From Gemmatimonadota bacterium (GTDB lineage Bacteria > Gemmatimonadota > Gemmatimonadetes > Longimicrobiales > Gaopeijiaceae): DNA of 64,000 bases. Positions 1 to 8,431 of this stretch are shown here, one piece after another. A model generated the notes under the pieces. The model made no database searches and was not told the origin of the DNA. It was given only the letters and a program-made list of their open reading frames with translations. Within the stretch, counting starts at the first letter, position 1; each line of letters opens with the position of its first letter. The position numbers were made by a program, and so were the translations under genes. The stretch spans positions 1 through 64,000 of the forward strand of contig JAPPNN010000008.1 of the NCBI GenBank assembly GCA_028873815.1, given 5' to 3'.

Positions 1-55
<55 letters not shown>

Positions 56-74
56 TGACAACGGCGAGCGGGCG

Positions 75-109
75 AAAAAAGCCCTACGCTGCCGGCCGGA
101 GAAGCCGGC
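75..109 (-). terminator. Possible terminator of the DUF5107 gene
   Basis: Read leftwards, a GCCGGC/GCCGGC hairpin (91-109) is followed after about ten bases by six T (80-75). It lies downstream of the stop of the 157-3231 gene. The gap between hairpin and T run is longer than in a standard intrinsic terminator, so the call is weak. Confidence 0.3.
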
Positions 110-156
110 GAGGGGTCGCTGAAGCGCGGTTCAGATTGCGGCGGTGCGGTCCTGGC

Positions 157-3100
157 TCAGCGGCCGGTGGCGGCGGCGAGGGCGCGGCGTAGGAGGGCGC
201 GCTCGATGGCCGCGGTCGGGGAGGGCGCGTCGGCGAGCGCCTCGGCGCGGGCGCGCAGCGCGGCGATGGTGGCCGTCTCGAACGCTCCGGGCACGGGTCC
301 GCCATCGGGGCTTTCCGCCGCCGCGTCGAGCAGGAACCGCACCAGCTGGTCGTCGGGGTCGAAGGGACGGCCCTGGCCGAGCGATTCCGGCCACAGCAGC
401 GCGGCTTCCAAGTGACGGCGGGCGACCGGGCGGTTCCCGGCCTCCAGTTCGTCGAGCGCGGCGCCGACGTGCGCGAACTCGTACAGCCGGTGGGCTTCGC
501 CGGAATTCTCCGAGGGTAGTACGCGGGTGTCGGCAAGGATCCCGTTGGCCTCGCGGTACTCGCCCGCCTGGATGAGCCCGCGCACGTCGAGGAGGGCGAG
601 GTTGAAGTCGTCCGGGAAGCGTTCCCGTCCCCGGCCGGACGCCTCGCGCGCCTCGGCCCACTGTCCGGTCTCCTGCAGGTGCCGGACGAGGGAGATGTGG
701 AGGAGGCGGCTCTCGGGATCCACCGCGACGGCGCGTCGGAAGTCGGCCCCGGGATCGCCGCCCAGCGCCCCTGTCAGGTGCGCCCGCCCCGCGTAGGCGG
801 GGCCGTAGTCGGGCTCGTCGCCCAAGGCCGCCAGCGCGTCGGCCGCCTCGGCGTCGCGGTCGAGCGCCCACAGGTTCAGGCCCAGCAGATAGCGCCAACC
901 CCAGTGCGGGTCTTCGCGGGTCGCCCAGCGCATGACCGGCAGGGTCTCCGGGCGGTAAGGGAAGGCGAAGGCGGGATCGGCCCCCGCCCGCAGCATGTCC
1001 GCGTCATCCGTCAGGAAGGCGAGCCAGGCCGCGGCCACGGGACCACCGCCCACCTCATCCGCCAACTCGAGCAGGCGCGTGGCATCGCCGGGCAGCCCCC
1101 GGTTCGCGTAGCCCACGGCGAGTTCCAGCAGCGTCTGCCCCGGGTACTCGCTCCGCATCGAGGCGGCGAGACGCACCGCCTCGTCGCCGCCGGTCGCATC
1201 GTCGCCGCCGGTCGCCCCTTCGCCGCCGGATCCCTCGGCCCGCGCCGCGAGATAGCGCTCGGCCAGCACGAAGTGGTTCAGCGGGTCGAGCTCGAGCAGC
1301 TCCGCCTGCACGCGCGCCGCACCCGCATCGTCTCCCTCCAGGCGCGCCGCGATCGCCAGCACCTCGCGCGCAGGAATGCTCACGCGGTCGTGGTCGAGCG
1401 CCAGCGCGGCGTGGCGGCGCGTTTCGGCCACGTCCCCCGCCTCCAGCGCCAACTCCGCCAGCCGCGTGCGCGCCGCGGTTCGGAAGGAGACCGACCGGGC
1501 CGCCCAGCCGAACGAGTCGAGCGCGTCGGCGCGGCGCCCGAGGGCGAGATACAGGTTGCCGGCCAGGAAGTTGGCCTCCGGATCGTAGGTGTCGAGCTCG
1601 AGCGCGCGCCGGGCGAGGGCGAGGCCCTCCTCATGGCGGGCCGACCTCAAGGCCAGCGCGCCGAGCCCCAGCAGCGCCTCCCGGTTCCAGGGCTCGGCGG
1701 CGAGCGCCCGTTCGTACAGCGTCCGCGCGTCGGCATGGCGGCGGCCCCGCGCCAACTCCCTCGCCTCGAACACCAGGCGGTCCGTCTCCGGGAGGGCGTC
1801 CCACGCCTCGGCGTTCGTCCCGAACGGCCGGGTCACCGCCGGGTCACCGCCGAATCCGCACACCCCGGCGAGACCGGTTGCGCCGGGTCCCGAGCAGGCT
1901 TCCAGGCGGAGCCGCGGGAGCGAAACGCGCCAAGGGCGCGAGGGCGCGACATCGAACTCGACCGTCAACGGATCCAGGGCTTCGAGCGCCACCTCCCTGG
2001 CGGCGACCTGCTCGCCGCCGGACCACACCTTGACCGTGTCGACGCCCGACCCGAACCCCTGGATCACGACCTGCAGGCGGTCACCTTCCCGCTCGACGTG
2101 CATGGCGCCGTGAGGGGACGCGTCCGTGAGGCCGCCAGTCCCTTCCAGCGGAAACCACCACTCCGTCCAGCGGCTGGCCGAGAGGGGGTCGAAGGCCCCC
2201 TGCGTGATGGGGTTCCGGTCCGCACCGGGCGAATACTGTACGTGCAGCCGCCCGGCCTGGAACTCGACGTACTGTCCGTCCGTGTCCGTGAGCAGCTCCT
2301 CCCAGACACCCCCCGCGCGGGAGAGCGCCCACAGCCACATCTTGCGTCCCGGCATTTCCTCGTGCGGGGCCCAGTGCCCCCAGCCGTAGTCCTCGTCGTG
2401 GTAGTAGCCGCCGAAGAAGTCGTTCAGCGCCCCGACGACGTGGTAGGACTTGTGTCCCCCGAATGCGTTGTTGCGGTAGAGGGGCAGGAAGCGCCCGTCC
2501 TCGTCCTCGGGCCAGGGGCGGACCCGCCCGGAGTGCTCCAGGTAGGCGTCGCCGGGCACGAACAGTTCCAGGTCGTCCTGGGCGAAGGCCGCGGCCGTCA
2601 TCCAGTTGTAGTACGGCTGCTCCAGCGGGGTCGGGTTGTACCACAGGACGCGTGTCTCGAAGGCGGCCCGGTCCGGCGGAAGCCGGATCTCGACCCGCCA
2701 CGGCGTCCGCGCCGGGAGGTCGGTGGCGCCGACGATCGTGCTCACGCTGCCGTCCGCGTTCTCCCGCACCAGGTAGTCGACGGGCGTGGCGGTGGCCGGC
2801 GTGTGCCCGATGACGCCGAAGTTGAACTCGAGGCCGCCCGAGGTCCACGGACCGCGCAGCGCGATGTCCCGGAATTTCATCACTTCGTTCCGATAGATGA
2901 ACTCGTGGCCCGTCTCCTTCACCACGGCCCCCCACACCTTGCCGCCCACCTCGGGAAGGACGAAAACCTCCACGAGGTCGTTCTCCATCGTCACGACCTT
3001 CCACTCCCGGGGCTCCGACGTCGCCGCGTATCCCTCGAACGTGTGGTAGGGGTACAGCCGCCGGTCGGTGGCGAGCACCGGCACGGGATTCGGATCCGAG

Positions 3101-3231
3101 AACGGATACGTATCGAGAACCCGTACCTCCTCGGTGATCCGGGCGCGGGACCCCGGAGCGTCGCACGCGCCGACACCCAACGCGGCGTAAATGACGACCG
3201 CGTTCAGAAGACCGTGCTGGACGCCTTTCAT
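157..3231 (-). CDS. DUF5107 domain and TPR-repeat lipoprotein
   Basis: A 1024-residue protein. The start at 3231 is chosen over an in-frame ATG 24 bases upstream because AGGGAGA sits just before it and the signal peptide then begins directly (MKGVQHG..., lipobox-like VGAC), implying a lipid-anchored envelope protein. Residues about 40-430 form a DUF5107 domain, a galactose-mutarotase-like beta-sandwich fold by family knowledge, with the family-style stretch LPEVGGKVWGAV. The C-terminal half is alpha-helical with many A/L/E-rich tetratricopeptide-like repeats. DUF5107-TPR proteins commonly sit in carbohydrate loci, and here it ends a minus-strand series that includes a galactokinase-like fusion and glycosidases. 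A role in sugar recognition or processing at the envelope is inference. No catalytic residues can be assigned. Confidence 0.85.
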   Translation of the reverse strand: MKGVQHGLLNAVVIYAALGVGACDAPGSRARITEEVRVLDTYPFSDPNPVPVLATDRRLYPYHTFEGYAATSEPREWKVVTMENDLVEVFVLPEVGGKVWGAVVKETGHEFIYRNEVMKFRDIALRGPWTSGGLEFNFGVIGHTPATATPVDYLVRENADGSVSTIVGATDLPARTPWRVEIRLPPDRAAFETRVLWYNPTPLEQPYYNWMTAAAFAQDDLELFVPGDAYLEHSGRVRPWPEDEDGRFLPLYRNNAFGGHKSYHVVGALNDFFGGYYHDEDYGWGHWAPHEEMPGRKMWLWALSRAGGVWEELLTDTDGQYVEFQAGRLHVQYSPGADRNPITQGAFDPLSASRWTEWWFPLEGTGGLTDASPHGAMHVEREGDRLQVVIQGFGSGVDTVKVWSGGEQVAAREVALEALDPLTVEFDVAPSRPWRVSLPRLRLEACSGPGATGLAGVCGFGGDPAVTRPFGTNAEAWDALPETDRLVFEARELARGRRHADARTLYERALAAEPWNREALLGLGALALRSARHEEGLALARRALELDTYDPEANFLAGNLYLALGRRADALDSFGWAARSVSFRTAARTRLAELALEAGDVAETRRHAALALDHDRVSIPAREVLAIAARLEGDDAGAARVQAELLELDPLNHFVLAERYLAARAEGSGGEGATGGDDATGGDEAVRLAASMRSEYPGQTLLELAVGYANRGLPGDATRLLELADEVGGGPVAAAWLAFLTDDADMLRAGADPAFAFPYRPETLPVMRWATREDPHWGWRYLLGLNLWALDRDAEAADALAALGDEPDYGPAYAGRAHLTGALGGDPGADFRRAVAVDPESRLLHISLVRHLQETGQWAEAREASGRGRERFPDDFNLALLDVRGLIQAGEYREANGILADTRVLPSENSGEAHRLYEFAHVGAALDELEAGNRPVARRHLEAALLWPESLGQGRPFDPDDQLVRFLLDAAAESPDGGPVPGAFETATIAALRARAEALADAPSPTAAIERALLRRALAAATGR

Positions 3232-3238
3232 CGTCTCC

Positions 3239-3466
3239 CTATCGCCGGTGTTCAACGAACTCGTGAATCGTCAGGCCGACTTCGCGGGCGATCCTTCGGA
3301 GCAGTATGGGTGACACGTCCCGGCCGCCATGGACGGGAACTGTCGTTGCGCGGCCATCAGGATGGCGGAACCGCTTGTGGGACCCCCGCTGTCGCACTTC
3401 TTTGAACCCGAGCGCGCCGAGGATCGAAATAACCTCACGCGGCTTGAGGACGGGGACCGGCGGCAC
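3239..3466 (-). CDS. hicA: HicA-family mRNA interferase toxin
   Basis: A 75-residue protein with the whole HicA double-stranded-RNA-binding-like fold: a KPREVISILGALGF N-terminal helix, then VRQRGSHKRFRHPDGR carrying the GSH motif whose histidine is catalytic in the family, then TVPVHGGRDVSPILLRRI. GTG is the start, because the family normally begins just before PVLKPREV. It lies 6 bases downstream of its HicB antitoxin, so the order is antitoxin first. Its stop lies 7 bases before the start of the DUF5107 gene, placing the module at an operon junction. Confidence 0.92.
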   Translation of the reverse strand: MPPVPVLKPREVISILGALGFKEVRQRGSHKRFRHPDGRATTVPVHGGRDVSPILLRRIAREVGLTIHEFVEHRR

Positions 3467-3472
3467 CCGAAT

Positions 3473-3682
3473 CTAGGCCAGGACGACGGTCTGGGTGCCG
3501 ACGTACTCGCCAACGAGCGCGGGCGTCCCCTCCTCAAGAAGCATGGCGATCACCTCCTTGAGATTCCGGTTGAGTTCCTCAAGGGTCTCGCCTTGGCTGT
3601 GCGCACCTTGGAAACCGGGCACGTAGCCCACATACAGGCCCGTGTCGGGGCAGCGCTCCACGACGGCAGTGTAGGTTTGCAT
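3473..3682 (-). CDS. hicB: HicB-family antitoxin, short form
   Basis: A 69-residue protein beginning MQTYTAVVERCPDTG, with the HicB partial RNase-H-fold signature GLYVGYVPGFQGAHSQGETLEELNRNL. The start at 3682 is preferred because AGGA lies 8 bases upstream and the family starts with this strand; in-frame ATGs exist further upstream (3706 to 3757). It lacks the C-terminal HTH or ribbon-helix-helix domain of long HicBs, so DNA-binding autoregulation is not obvious. It probably neutralises the HicA encoded next to it. Confidence 0.9.
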   Translation of the reverse strand: MQTYTAVVERCPDTGLYVGYVPGFQGAHSQGETLEELNRNLKEVIAMLLEEGTPALVGEYVGTQTVVLA

Positions 3683-3753
3683 CGGCAGAATCCTGTCCTC
3701 GTCCATCCCCGCCATTCTAGCCATTGCCGGTCGGGGCGGCCAACGGCGGGGCG

Positions 3754-5964
3754 TCAATCAGCATCCAATCCTCCGTTGGGTATCTCACGGTCTCCTTTGC
3801 TCGTTACGGTGGCGCCGTCGGAGGCGTCGGCGACGAACAGGGCGCGGCGGCCGACGCCTCCGCGGGGGGCGTAGAAACGATCGATCAGGGCCTCGATCAC
3901 GGCCTTCGCCTCGCTCGCGCGGCAGAGCGCGATCGCGCAGCCGCCGAATCCCGCGCCGGTGAGCCGCGCCCCGGCCGCGCCCGCGTCGCGGGCCACACCC
4001 ACGATCTCGTCCAGCGCCGGCGTGCTCACCCCGAAGTCGTCGCGCAGGCTTGCGTGTGATGCGTCCATCAGCCGGCCGAAGGCGGCCATGTCCTCGCCGC
4101 GGAGCGCCCGCTCAGCCTCGATCACGCGGCGACCCTCGGTGGCCACGTGACGAAAGCGTCTCCACAGCGTGAGCGGCAGCGACTTCCGCGCCTCGGCGAG
4201 GACCGATGTGAACTCCGCCTCGTCGGCTTCCACCACCTCCAGCCAGGAGGTCCGGCCCACCCGTTCGAGGGCCTCCGCGCACTGGGCCCGCCGCTCGTTG
4301 TACAACTCGCGGACCGCGCCCGCCTTCTCCGCGCGCGTCAACGACGAGGCGACGACCCACCGCCATCCCTCCGGCACCGGCACCGGCGTCACGCGCAGCG
4401 GCCCGAAGTCGATCCGCAGCGCGTGCCCTTCCTTTCCGCAGAGAGACGCGGCCTGGTCCATCCCGCCGCCCTGCACGCCGACATGACGCTCGGCTCGGGC
4501 GAGGAGCGCCGCCAGTTCCAGCGCCTCCACCTGCTCTTCGTTCGCGTGCAACAGGGCCAGCGCGGACGCGACCACGAGGGCCGAGGAGGACGACAGCCCC
4601 TCCGCCACCGGGACGGTGCCCGTGACCGTGCCGCGGATGCCTCGCTTCAGTTCCACGCCGTGGTCGAGCAACCCCCTGGCCGCGGCCCTCACATAGTTCG
4701 ACCAGTGTCCCGGGGGTGCGGATTCGGTTGCGCGGTCCAGCCGAAAGGCGAACGAACCATGGGCGGAATCGCCCTCGAGTTCGACCGTCGCGTGCGCCAG
4801 CGCCTCGAAGTCCAGGTGGATGTGCCGGTCGAGAGCCATCGGCAGCACCGGCAGGTCGTTGTAGTCGATGTGCTCGCCGATCAGGTTGATGCGCCCCGGA
4901 GCGGTTGCGACCCCACCGGGCAACGCCTGCGGTGGACCGAAGAGTGACGCCTGCGCCGAGCGGACCGGCTCCGCGTGAACGTGCGGCGTCCAGAGGTCGA
5001 CGGGGTACGCGCCCGCGTCCGTGAGTTGTCGGAGCGAGACGGCGACGCCCTCGCGGTCTCCGGGGAAGGTGACGCCCTTCCACCCCTTGCCCGCGGGCAC
5101 GAGGCCGCAACGCGTCCGTTCGGCGACCACCAGGTTGCTCACGGTTTCCGACAGATAGAACTCGTCCTCGATCCCGGGGGAGGCCGCGACGAAACTCCGG
5201 AAGCGCCGCGACAGCAACGGCAGGATGTCCGGGAAGAATCCCCACAGGCCCATGCACGCCTGGCTGTCCGCGCCCACGCGGATCGCCGCGCCGGAGGGCG
5301 TGCACCCGATGACGTCGGGCCGGACCGCGGAGGCATCGGCGCGGTCGCCCGTCCGCTGCGCGGCGCCGTCGAGGCGCAGGTCGAGGCCCTCGGTCATGCG
5401 GAGCAGCGTGCCGTCGGGCCCCTCTTCGCACAGGCCGCGCGACACGCCGCCGAAAGCGGACAGGGTGTCGGCCAGGGAGTAGGTCACCGCGAAGGCGCGG
5501 ATGCCCGGGGGAGGTGCCGCGAGCGCGTGCGCCAGGCGCTCGTACGCGACTCGTCCGTAGAAGTCGTCCGCGTTGCAGACGGCGAACGGGCCCCGGCGGC
5601 GCAGGGCGGTCGCCGCGGCCAACACGGCGAATCCCGTGCCCCAGGGCCGGACGCGTCCGGGTGGGGCGAGCGGGACGAGGTCGGGGTGGACGAGACGCTG
5701 GCAGGCGAGGGCGAGAGAGATCCCCGCTGCCCGCATCGGACGCAGGCGCGCCTCGAACTCGTCGCGCTGACTCTCCCGCACGACGAGAACGAAACGCCCG
5801 AAGCCCGCGCGCAAGGCGTCGTACACGGCGTATTCGAGCAGCGACCCGCCGCCCGGCCCCACCGGTTCGAGTTGTTTGGCGCGACCGAACCGGGTGGACT
5901 GCCCGGCGGCGAGGATCACCAGCGTCGGCCGCTCCGGCCAGTCGTCCGACTCCACATGCCTCAT
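3754..5964 (-). CDS. Nucleotidyltransferase-galactokinase (GHMP kinase) fusion
   Basis: A 736-residue two-domain protein. Residues about 14-300 are a sugar-nucleotide pyrophosphorylase-like Rossmann domain: LVILAAGQSTRFGRAKQL (15-32) is the nucleotide-binding loop and CNADDFYG (130-137) the acidic metal-binding site. Residues about 335-725 are a galactokinase-type GHMP kinase: APGRINLIGEH (355-365), the phosphate loop GLSSSSALVV (about 456-465), GGGMDQAASL (about 499-508) and C-terminal LTGAGFGGCAIAL. The GRINLIGEH form argues for galactokinase rather than mevalonate kinase. The fusion could phosphorylate a hexose at C1 and then activate it with NTP; the order of reactions and the sugar are inference. 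It begins 10 bases after the GH63-like gene, so co-transcription is likely. Confidence 0.88.
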   Translation of the reverse strand: MRHVESDDWPERPTLVILAAGQSTRFGRAKQLEPVGPGGGSLLEYAVYDALRAGFGRFVLVVRESQRDEFEARLRPMRAAGISLALACQRLVHPDLVPLAPPGRVRPWGTGFAVLAAATALRRRGPFAVCNADDFYGRVAYERLAHALAAPPPGIRAFAVTYSLADTLSAFGGVSRGLCEEGPDGTLLRMTEGLDLRLDGAAQRTGDRADASAVRPDVIGCTPSGAAIRVGADSQACMGLWGFFPDILPLLSRRFRSFVAASPGIEDEFYLSETVSNLVVAERTRCGLVPAGKGWKGVTFPGDREGVAVSLRQLTDAGAYPVDLWTPHVHAEPVRSAQASLFGPPQALPGGVATAPGRINLIGEHIDYNDLPVLPMALDRHIHLDFEALAHATVELEGDSAHGSFAFRLDRATESAPPGHWSNYVRAAARGLLDHGVELKRGIRGTVTGTVPVAEGLSSSSALVVASALALLHANEEQVEALELAALLARAERHVGVQGGGMDQAASLCGKEGHALRIDFGPLRVTPVPVPEGWRWVVASSLTRAEKAGAVRELYNERRAQCAEALERVGRTSWLEVVEADEAEFTSVLAEARKSLPLTLWRRFRHVATEGRRVIEAERALRGEDMAAFGRLMDASHASLRDDFGVSTPALDEIVGVARDAGAAGARLTGAGFGGCAIALCRASEAKAVIEALIDRFYAPRGGVGRRALFVADASDGATVTSKGDREIPNGGLDAD

Positions 5965-5974
5965 CGCGGCAGCT

Positions 5975-7855
5975 CTACCGTCCGCGCCATGGACAGGCGT
6001 TGACGGACTCCTCGATCGCGCCCAGCGTGAACAGCGGCCCCCAGCTCTGGAACCGGTGCCCTCGCCCCCGGCCGTTGCGCGCGTCGAAGTTCTCGCGGCA
6101 GAACCCCGTCCGCCGGAGGTCGGCCAGGAACATGAGCGCCCCCTTCCATGCCAGTTCGCTTGCGAGTTCGTCGAACCCGTACCGTCGCAGTCCCTGCAGC
6201 ACGAGGTAATTCATGGGTGGCCAGATGGAGCCGCGCCAGTACTGCTGGTCGTCGAACGCGGGGTCGTCGCGCGAGATCGTGGGCAGCACCCACTCTCCCC
6301 AGAAGCGCGCGGGGTCGCGCAGCACGCCGACCATGCGCCGCGCCCTGCGCGCCGACGGCACGCCGGCAATCAGGGGAAGAAAGTTCGACGCGGCCACGCG
6401 GGGAGAGTGGCCGCCGGGCAGCTCGTCCAGGTACAGTCCAGCGCTCTCGGACCACAGCACCCGGTTCATTCCCGCGACGAGCCGGCGGCGCTCGGCCTCC
6501 AGCCGGTCCGCCTCCGCCGGATCGCCCAGGATTCGGCCGATCCGCGCCAGGCACTCGAGGTCCAGGGCGCGGTAGCTGCACAGGTCCACGGCGGACATGG
6601 CGAGGACTTCCCGTTCCGGATCCCATTCCGCCTCCTCCCACAGCGGCAGGTCGTCCTGGCCCGATTCCCACGCCGCGCGCTGATGGCCGCCCGCGCCCAC
6701 CTCCCACGCCGGGAGCTGCTCCCGCCCCGGCACCAGCGCCGTATCCGAGCCCCACGCCAGCAGCCCCGGCGTGAGCCCCTCCCGGCGCGGGCGTCCACCC
6801 TTGTCCGCCACCCACCAGTCGTTCCAGGCGCGGAGCCCCGGCCAGGCCGCCGCCAGCGCGTCCTCATCGGGGCACGCGAGATGCAGCTTGAGGGCCGCGA
6901 AGGATCCGACCGGGGGCTGGGAGCGGTCGGGCGTGCCGCCGCGCCGGCTCCTCCAGTTGGGCACGTTGCCGTTCGGGTAGCGCGACTCGAGCCCGGCGAG
7001 GAGAACGTCCCAGGCCAACCGCCCCGACGCGGTGGCGAGCGCCAGCGCGTTGAAGAAGGAATCCCACCCGAACACCGTCCAGTCGTCGGGCCCCGGCGGC
7101 GCCTCGGGCGCGTCGTCGCCCCCCGCGTCTTCCCCCGGTACGCCGCCCGCCGGCTTCGGAAAGATCCAGCGGCGACCGGCCGGCGCGTACAGGCGCCCGG
7201 TTTCCGGTTGGAGGAGGACGTTCCACATCATGTGGTCCGCGACGGCTTCAACCAGTTCTTCAGCGGCCCCCGCAGAACGCGGTCGGCGGCGATCCCAGTC
7301 CGCGCGCGCGTCGTCGATCCAGCGGTCCAGCTCCGGGAGAAGGCGTTTCGCGCGCGCCAGAGCGGCTGCGGATCCCGACGGCGTCGCTTTCGGCTCCCAG
7401 GCGACCACTGTGGTGGCGCGTTCCCCCGCTCGAGGCGCGAAGGCGGCGGCGATCTCCACGCCTTCCAGCGCCGCCCGCCAGCCGTCGGACCCTTCCTCCC
7501 ACGTCGTTTTCCATCCCCACGGATCGTCCGCCACCAGCTCCACCCGGCCCGGCTTCCGCGCCACGGCCCGCAGCGCCACCGCATCCTCGCGACGCGACCA
7601 CTCCAGGATGAGCGTGCCCTCAGCAGGGCGGGAATCCGGCGACGGCTCGACGGCGAGATCGAACTCCATGAGCGCGTAGCTGCCGTCCGGCGCGTGGGGA
7701 CCGACGCGGGAGACCATCCAGTACCAGTCCTCCAACTCCCGCCGGTCACCGCTCGGGGTGGTGAACACGAGCCGGAGGCCGATCCCCTCGCCGGGTCCGG
7801 CCGCAAACACAAGCCCCGCCCAGCGCCGCGCCTCCAGCGCCCCCACCCGCATCAT
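5975..7855 (-). CDS. GH63-like (alpha/alpha)6 glycosidase
   Basis: A 626-residue enzyme without signal peptide, so probably cytoplasmic. After an N-terminal beta-rich domain (1-190), the catalytic (alpha/alpha)6 barrel has the hallmarks of GH63/mannosylglycerate-hydrolase-like enzymes: FGWDSFFNALAL, the ESGQDDLP motif (its Asp is the usual general acid), YWRGSIWPPMNYLVLQGL and a late CRENFDARNG glutamate. AAGGGA lies before the ATG; a second ATG follows at 7852. It is followed by the kinase fusion 10 bases on and preceded by hicA. It may cleave alpha-glucosides or mannosyl/glucosyl-glycerate-type compounds, but the substrate cannot be read from sequence. Confidence 0.85.
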   Translation of the reverse strand: MMRVGALEARRWAGLVFAAGPGEGIGLRLVFTTPSGDRRELEDWYWMVSRVGPHAPDGSYALMEFDLAVEPSPDSRPAEGTLILEWSRREDAVALRAVARKPGRVELVADDPWGWKTTWEEGSDGWRAALEGVEIAAAFAPRAGERATTVVAWEPKATPSGSAAALARAKRLLPELDRWIDDARADWDRRRPRSAGAAEELVEAVADHMMWNVLLQPETGRLYAPAGRRWIFPKPAGGVPGEDAGGDDAPEAPPGPDDWTVFGWDSFFNALALATASGRLAWDVLLAGLESRYPNGNVPNWRSRRGGTPDRSQPPVGSFAALKLHLACPDEDALAAAWPGLRAWNDWWVADKGGRPRREGLTPGLLAWGSDTALVPGREQLPAWEVGAGGHQRAAWESGQDDLPLWEEAEWDPEREVLAMSAVDLCSYRALDLECLARIGRILGDPAEADRLEAERRRLVAGMNRVLWSESAGLYLDELPGGHSPRVAASNFLPLIAGVPSARRARRMVGVLRDPARFWGEWVLPTISRDDPAFDDQQYWRGSIWPPMNYLVLQGLRRYGFDELASELAWKGALMFLADLRRTGFCRENFDARNGRGRGHRFQSWGPLFTLGAIEESVNACPWRGR

Positions 7856-7879
7856 GGTGATCCCTTCGGCTAAGTCGGG

Positions 7880-8131
7880 CTACCCTCCGAACAGCTTCTT
7901 GCGCACCGTGCCTTGATTCTCGTTGGTGGCCGCCGCCACCGCGGAGATGATTGCGCTCAGCGTGCCCACGCTCAGTTGGCGGTGCCGCGGAACGGTGACG
8001 CTGTGCGACTCTCCTTCACTCGTGGCGGTGAGCGTCATGTGGCTGCCGCGCTGCCGGGTGAGGCGGTAGCCGAAGTGACGATGGAGCGATCGAGCGAGGG
8101 CTTCACCCGACAGATCCCGCGGCAGCTTCAT
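7880..8131 (-). CDS. hicA: HicA-family toxin
   Basis: An 83-residue protein starting MKLPRDLSGEALARSL, a common HicA opening, with RLTRQRGSHMTLT containing the catalytic GSH histidine and a C-terminal helix ending in VRKKLFGG. Its ATG overlaps the stop of the antitoxin by four bases (ATGA), indicating translational coupling. It ends 24 bases before the GH63-like gene. This is the second hicB-hicA pair in the sugar locus and is not closely similar in sequence to the first. Confidence 0.9.
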   Translation of the reverse strand: MKLPRDLSGEALARSLHRHFGYRLTRQRGSHMTLTATSEGESHSVTVPRHRQLSVGTLSAIISAVAAATNENQGTVRKKLFGG

Positions 8132-8340
8132 ACCGCGATGGCTTCGTCCTTGACGAGGTGAAGCCTGATCACCTTGGGAAGGGTGTCCGCATCGAAATGG
8201 CAGAGCACGGCCTCCCTGACCATGGCCTTGAGGTCGGCCCAGTCATCCCCCTGGGTGAAGATGCTGTGGCCGAGCGCTCGGGCGTCGTACCCGCCTTCGA
8301 TGGCTTCCGTCACTTCGAAGATGACTTCGGACGATTCCAT
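8128..8340 (-). CDS. HicB-like antitoxin partner of HicA
   Basis: A 70-residue protein: MESSEVIFEVTEAIEGGYDA, then ALGHSIFTQGDDWADLKAMVREAVLCHF. The position directly before hicA, the short length and the GY(D/E)A...ATQGD(D/S)-type pattern match a HicB-like antitoxin group that is often mislabelled as 2-oxoisovalerate dehydrogenase. The start at 8340 has GGAGG about 8 bases upstream; a longer in-frame ORF to 8400 has no such site. No DNA-binding domain is visible. Confidence 0.85.
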   Translation of the reverse strand: MESSEVIFEVTEAIEGGYDARALGHSIFTQGDDWADLKAMVREAVLCHFDADTLPKVIRLHLVKDEAIAV

Positions 8341-8431
8341 GAGGTGCCCTCCATCGGTTCTCGGTCGCTGGAAGTTACCGCCACAAGGTAGCTGCCGCAT
8401 CGAGAAGGGATCGTATGAAGTGCGGGCCGGG

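Noticed and set aside
679-3405. Long plus-strand open frame of ~900 codons opposite the DUF5107 gene
   Set aside because: It is the antisense shadow of a well-supported gene in GC-rich DNA; composition is Arg/Pro/Gly-heavy with no domain.
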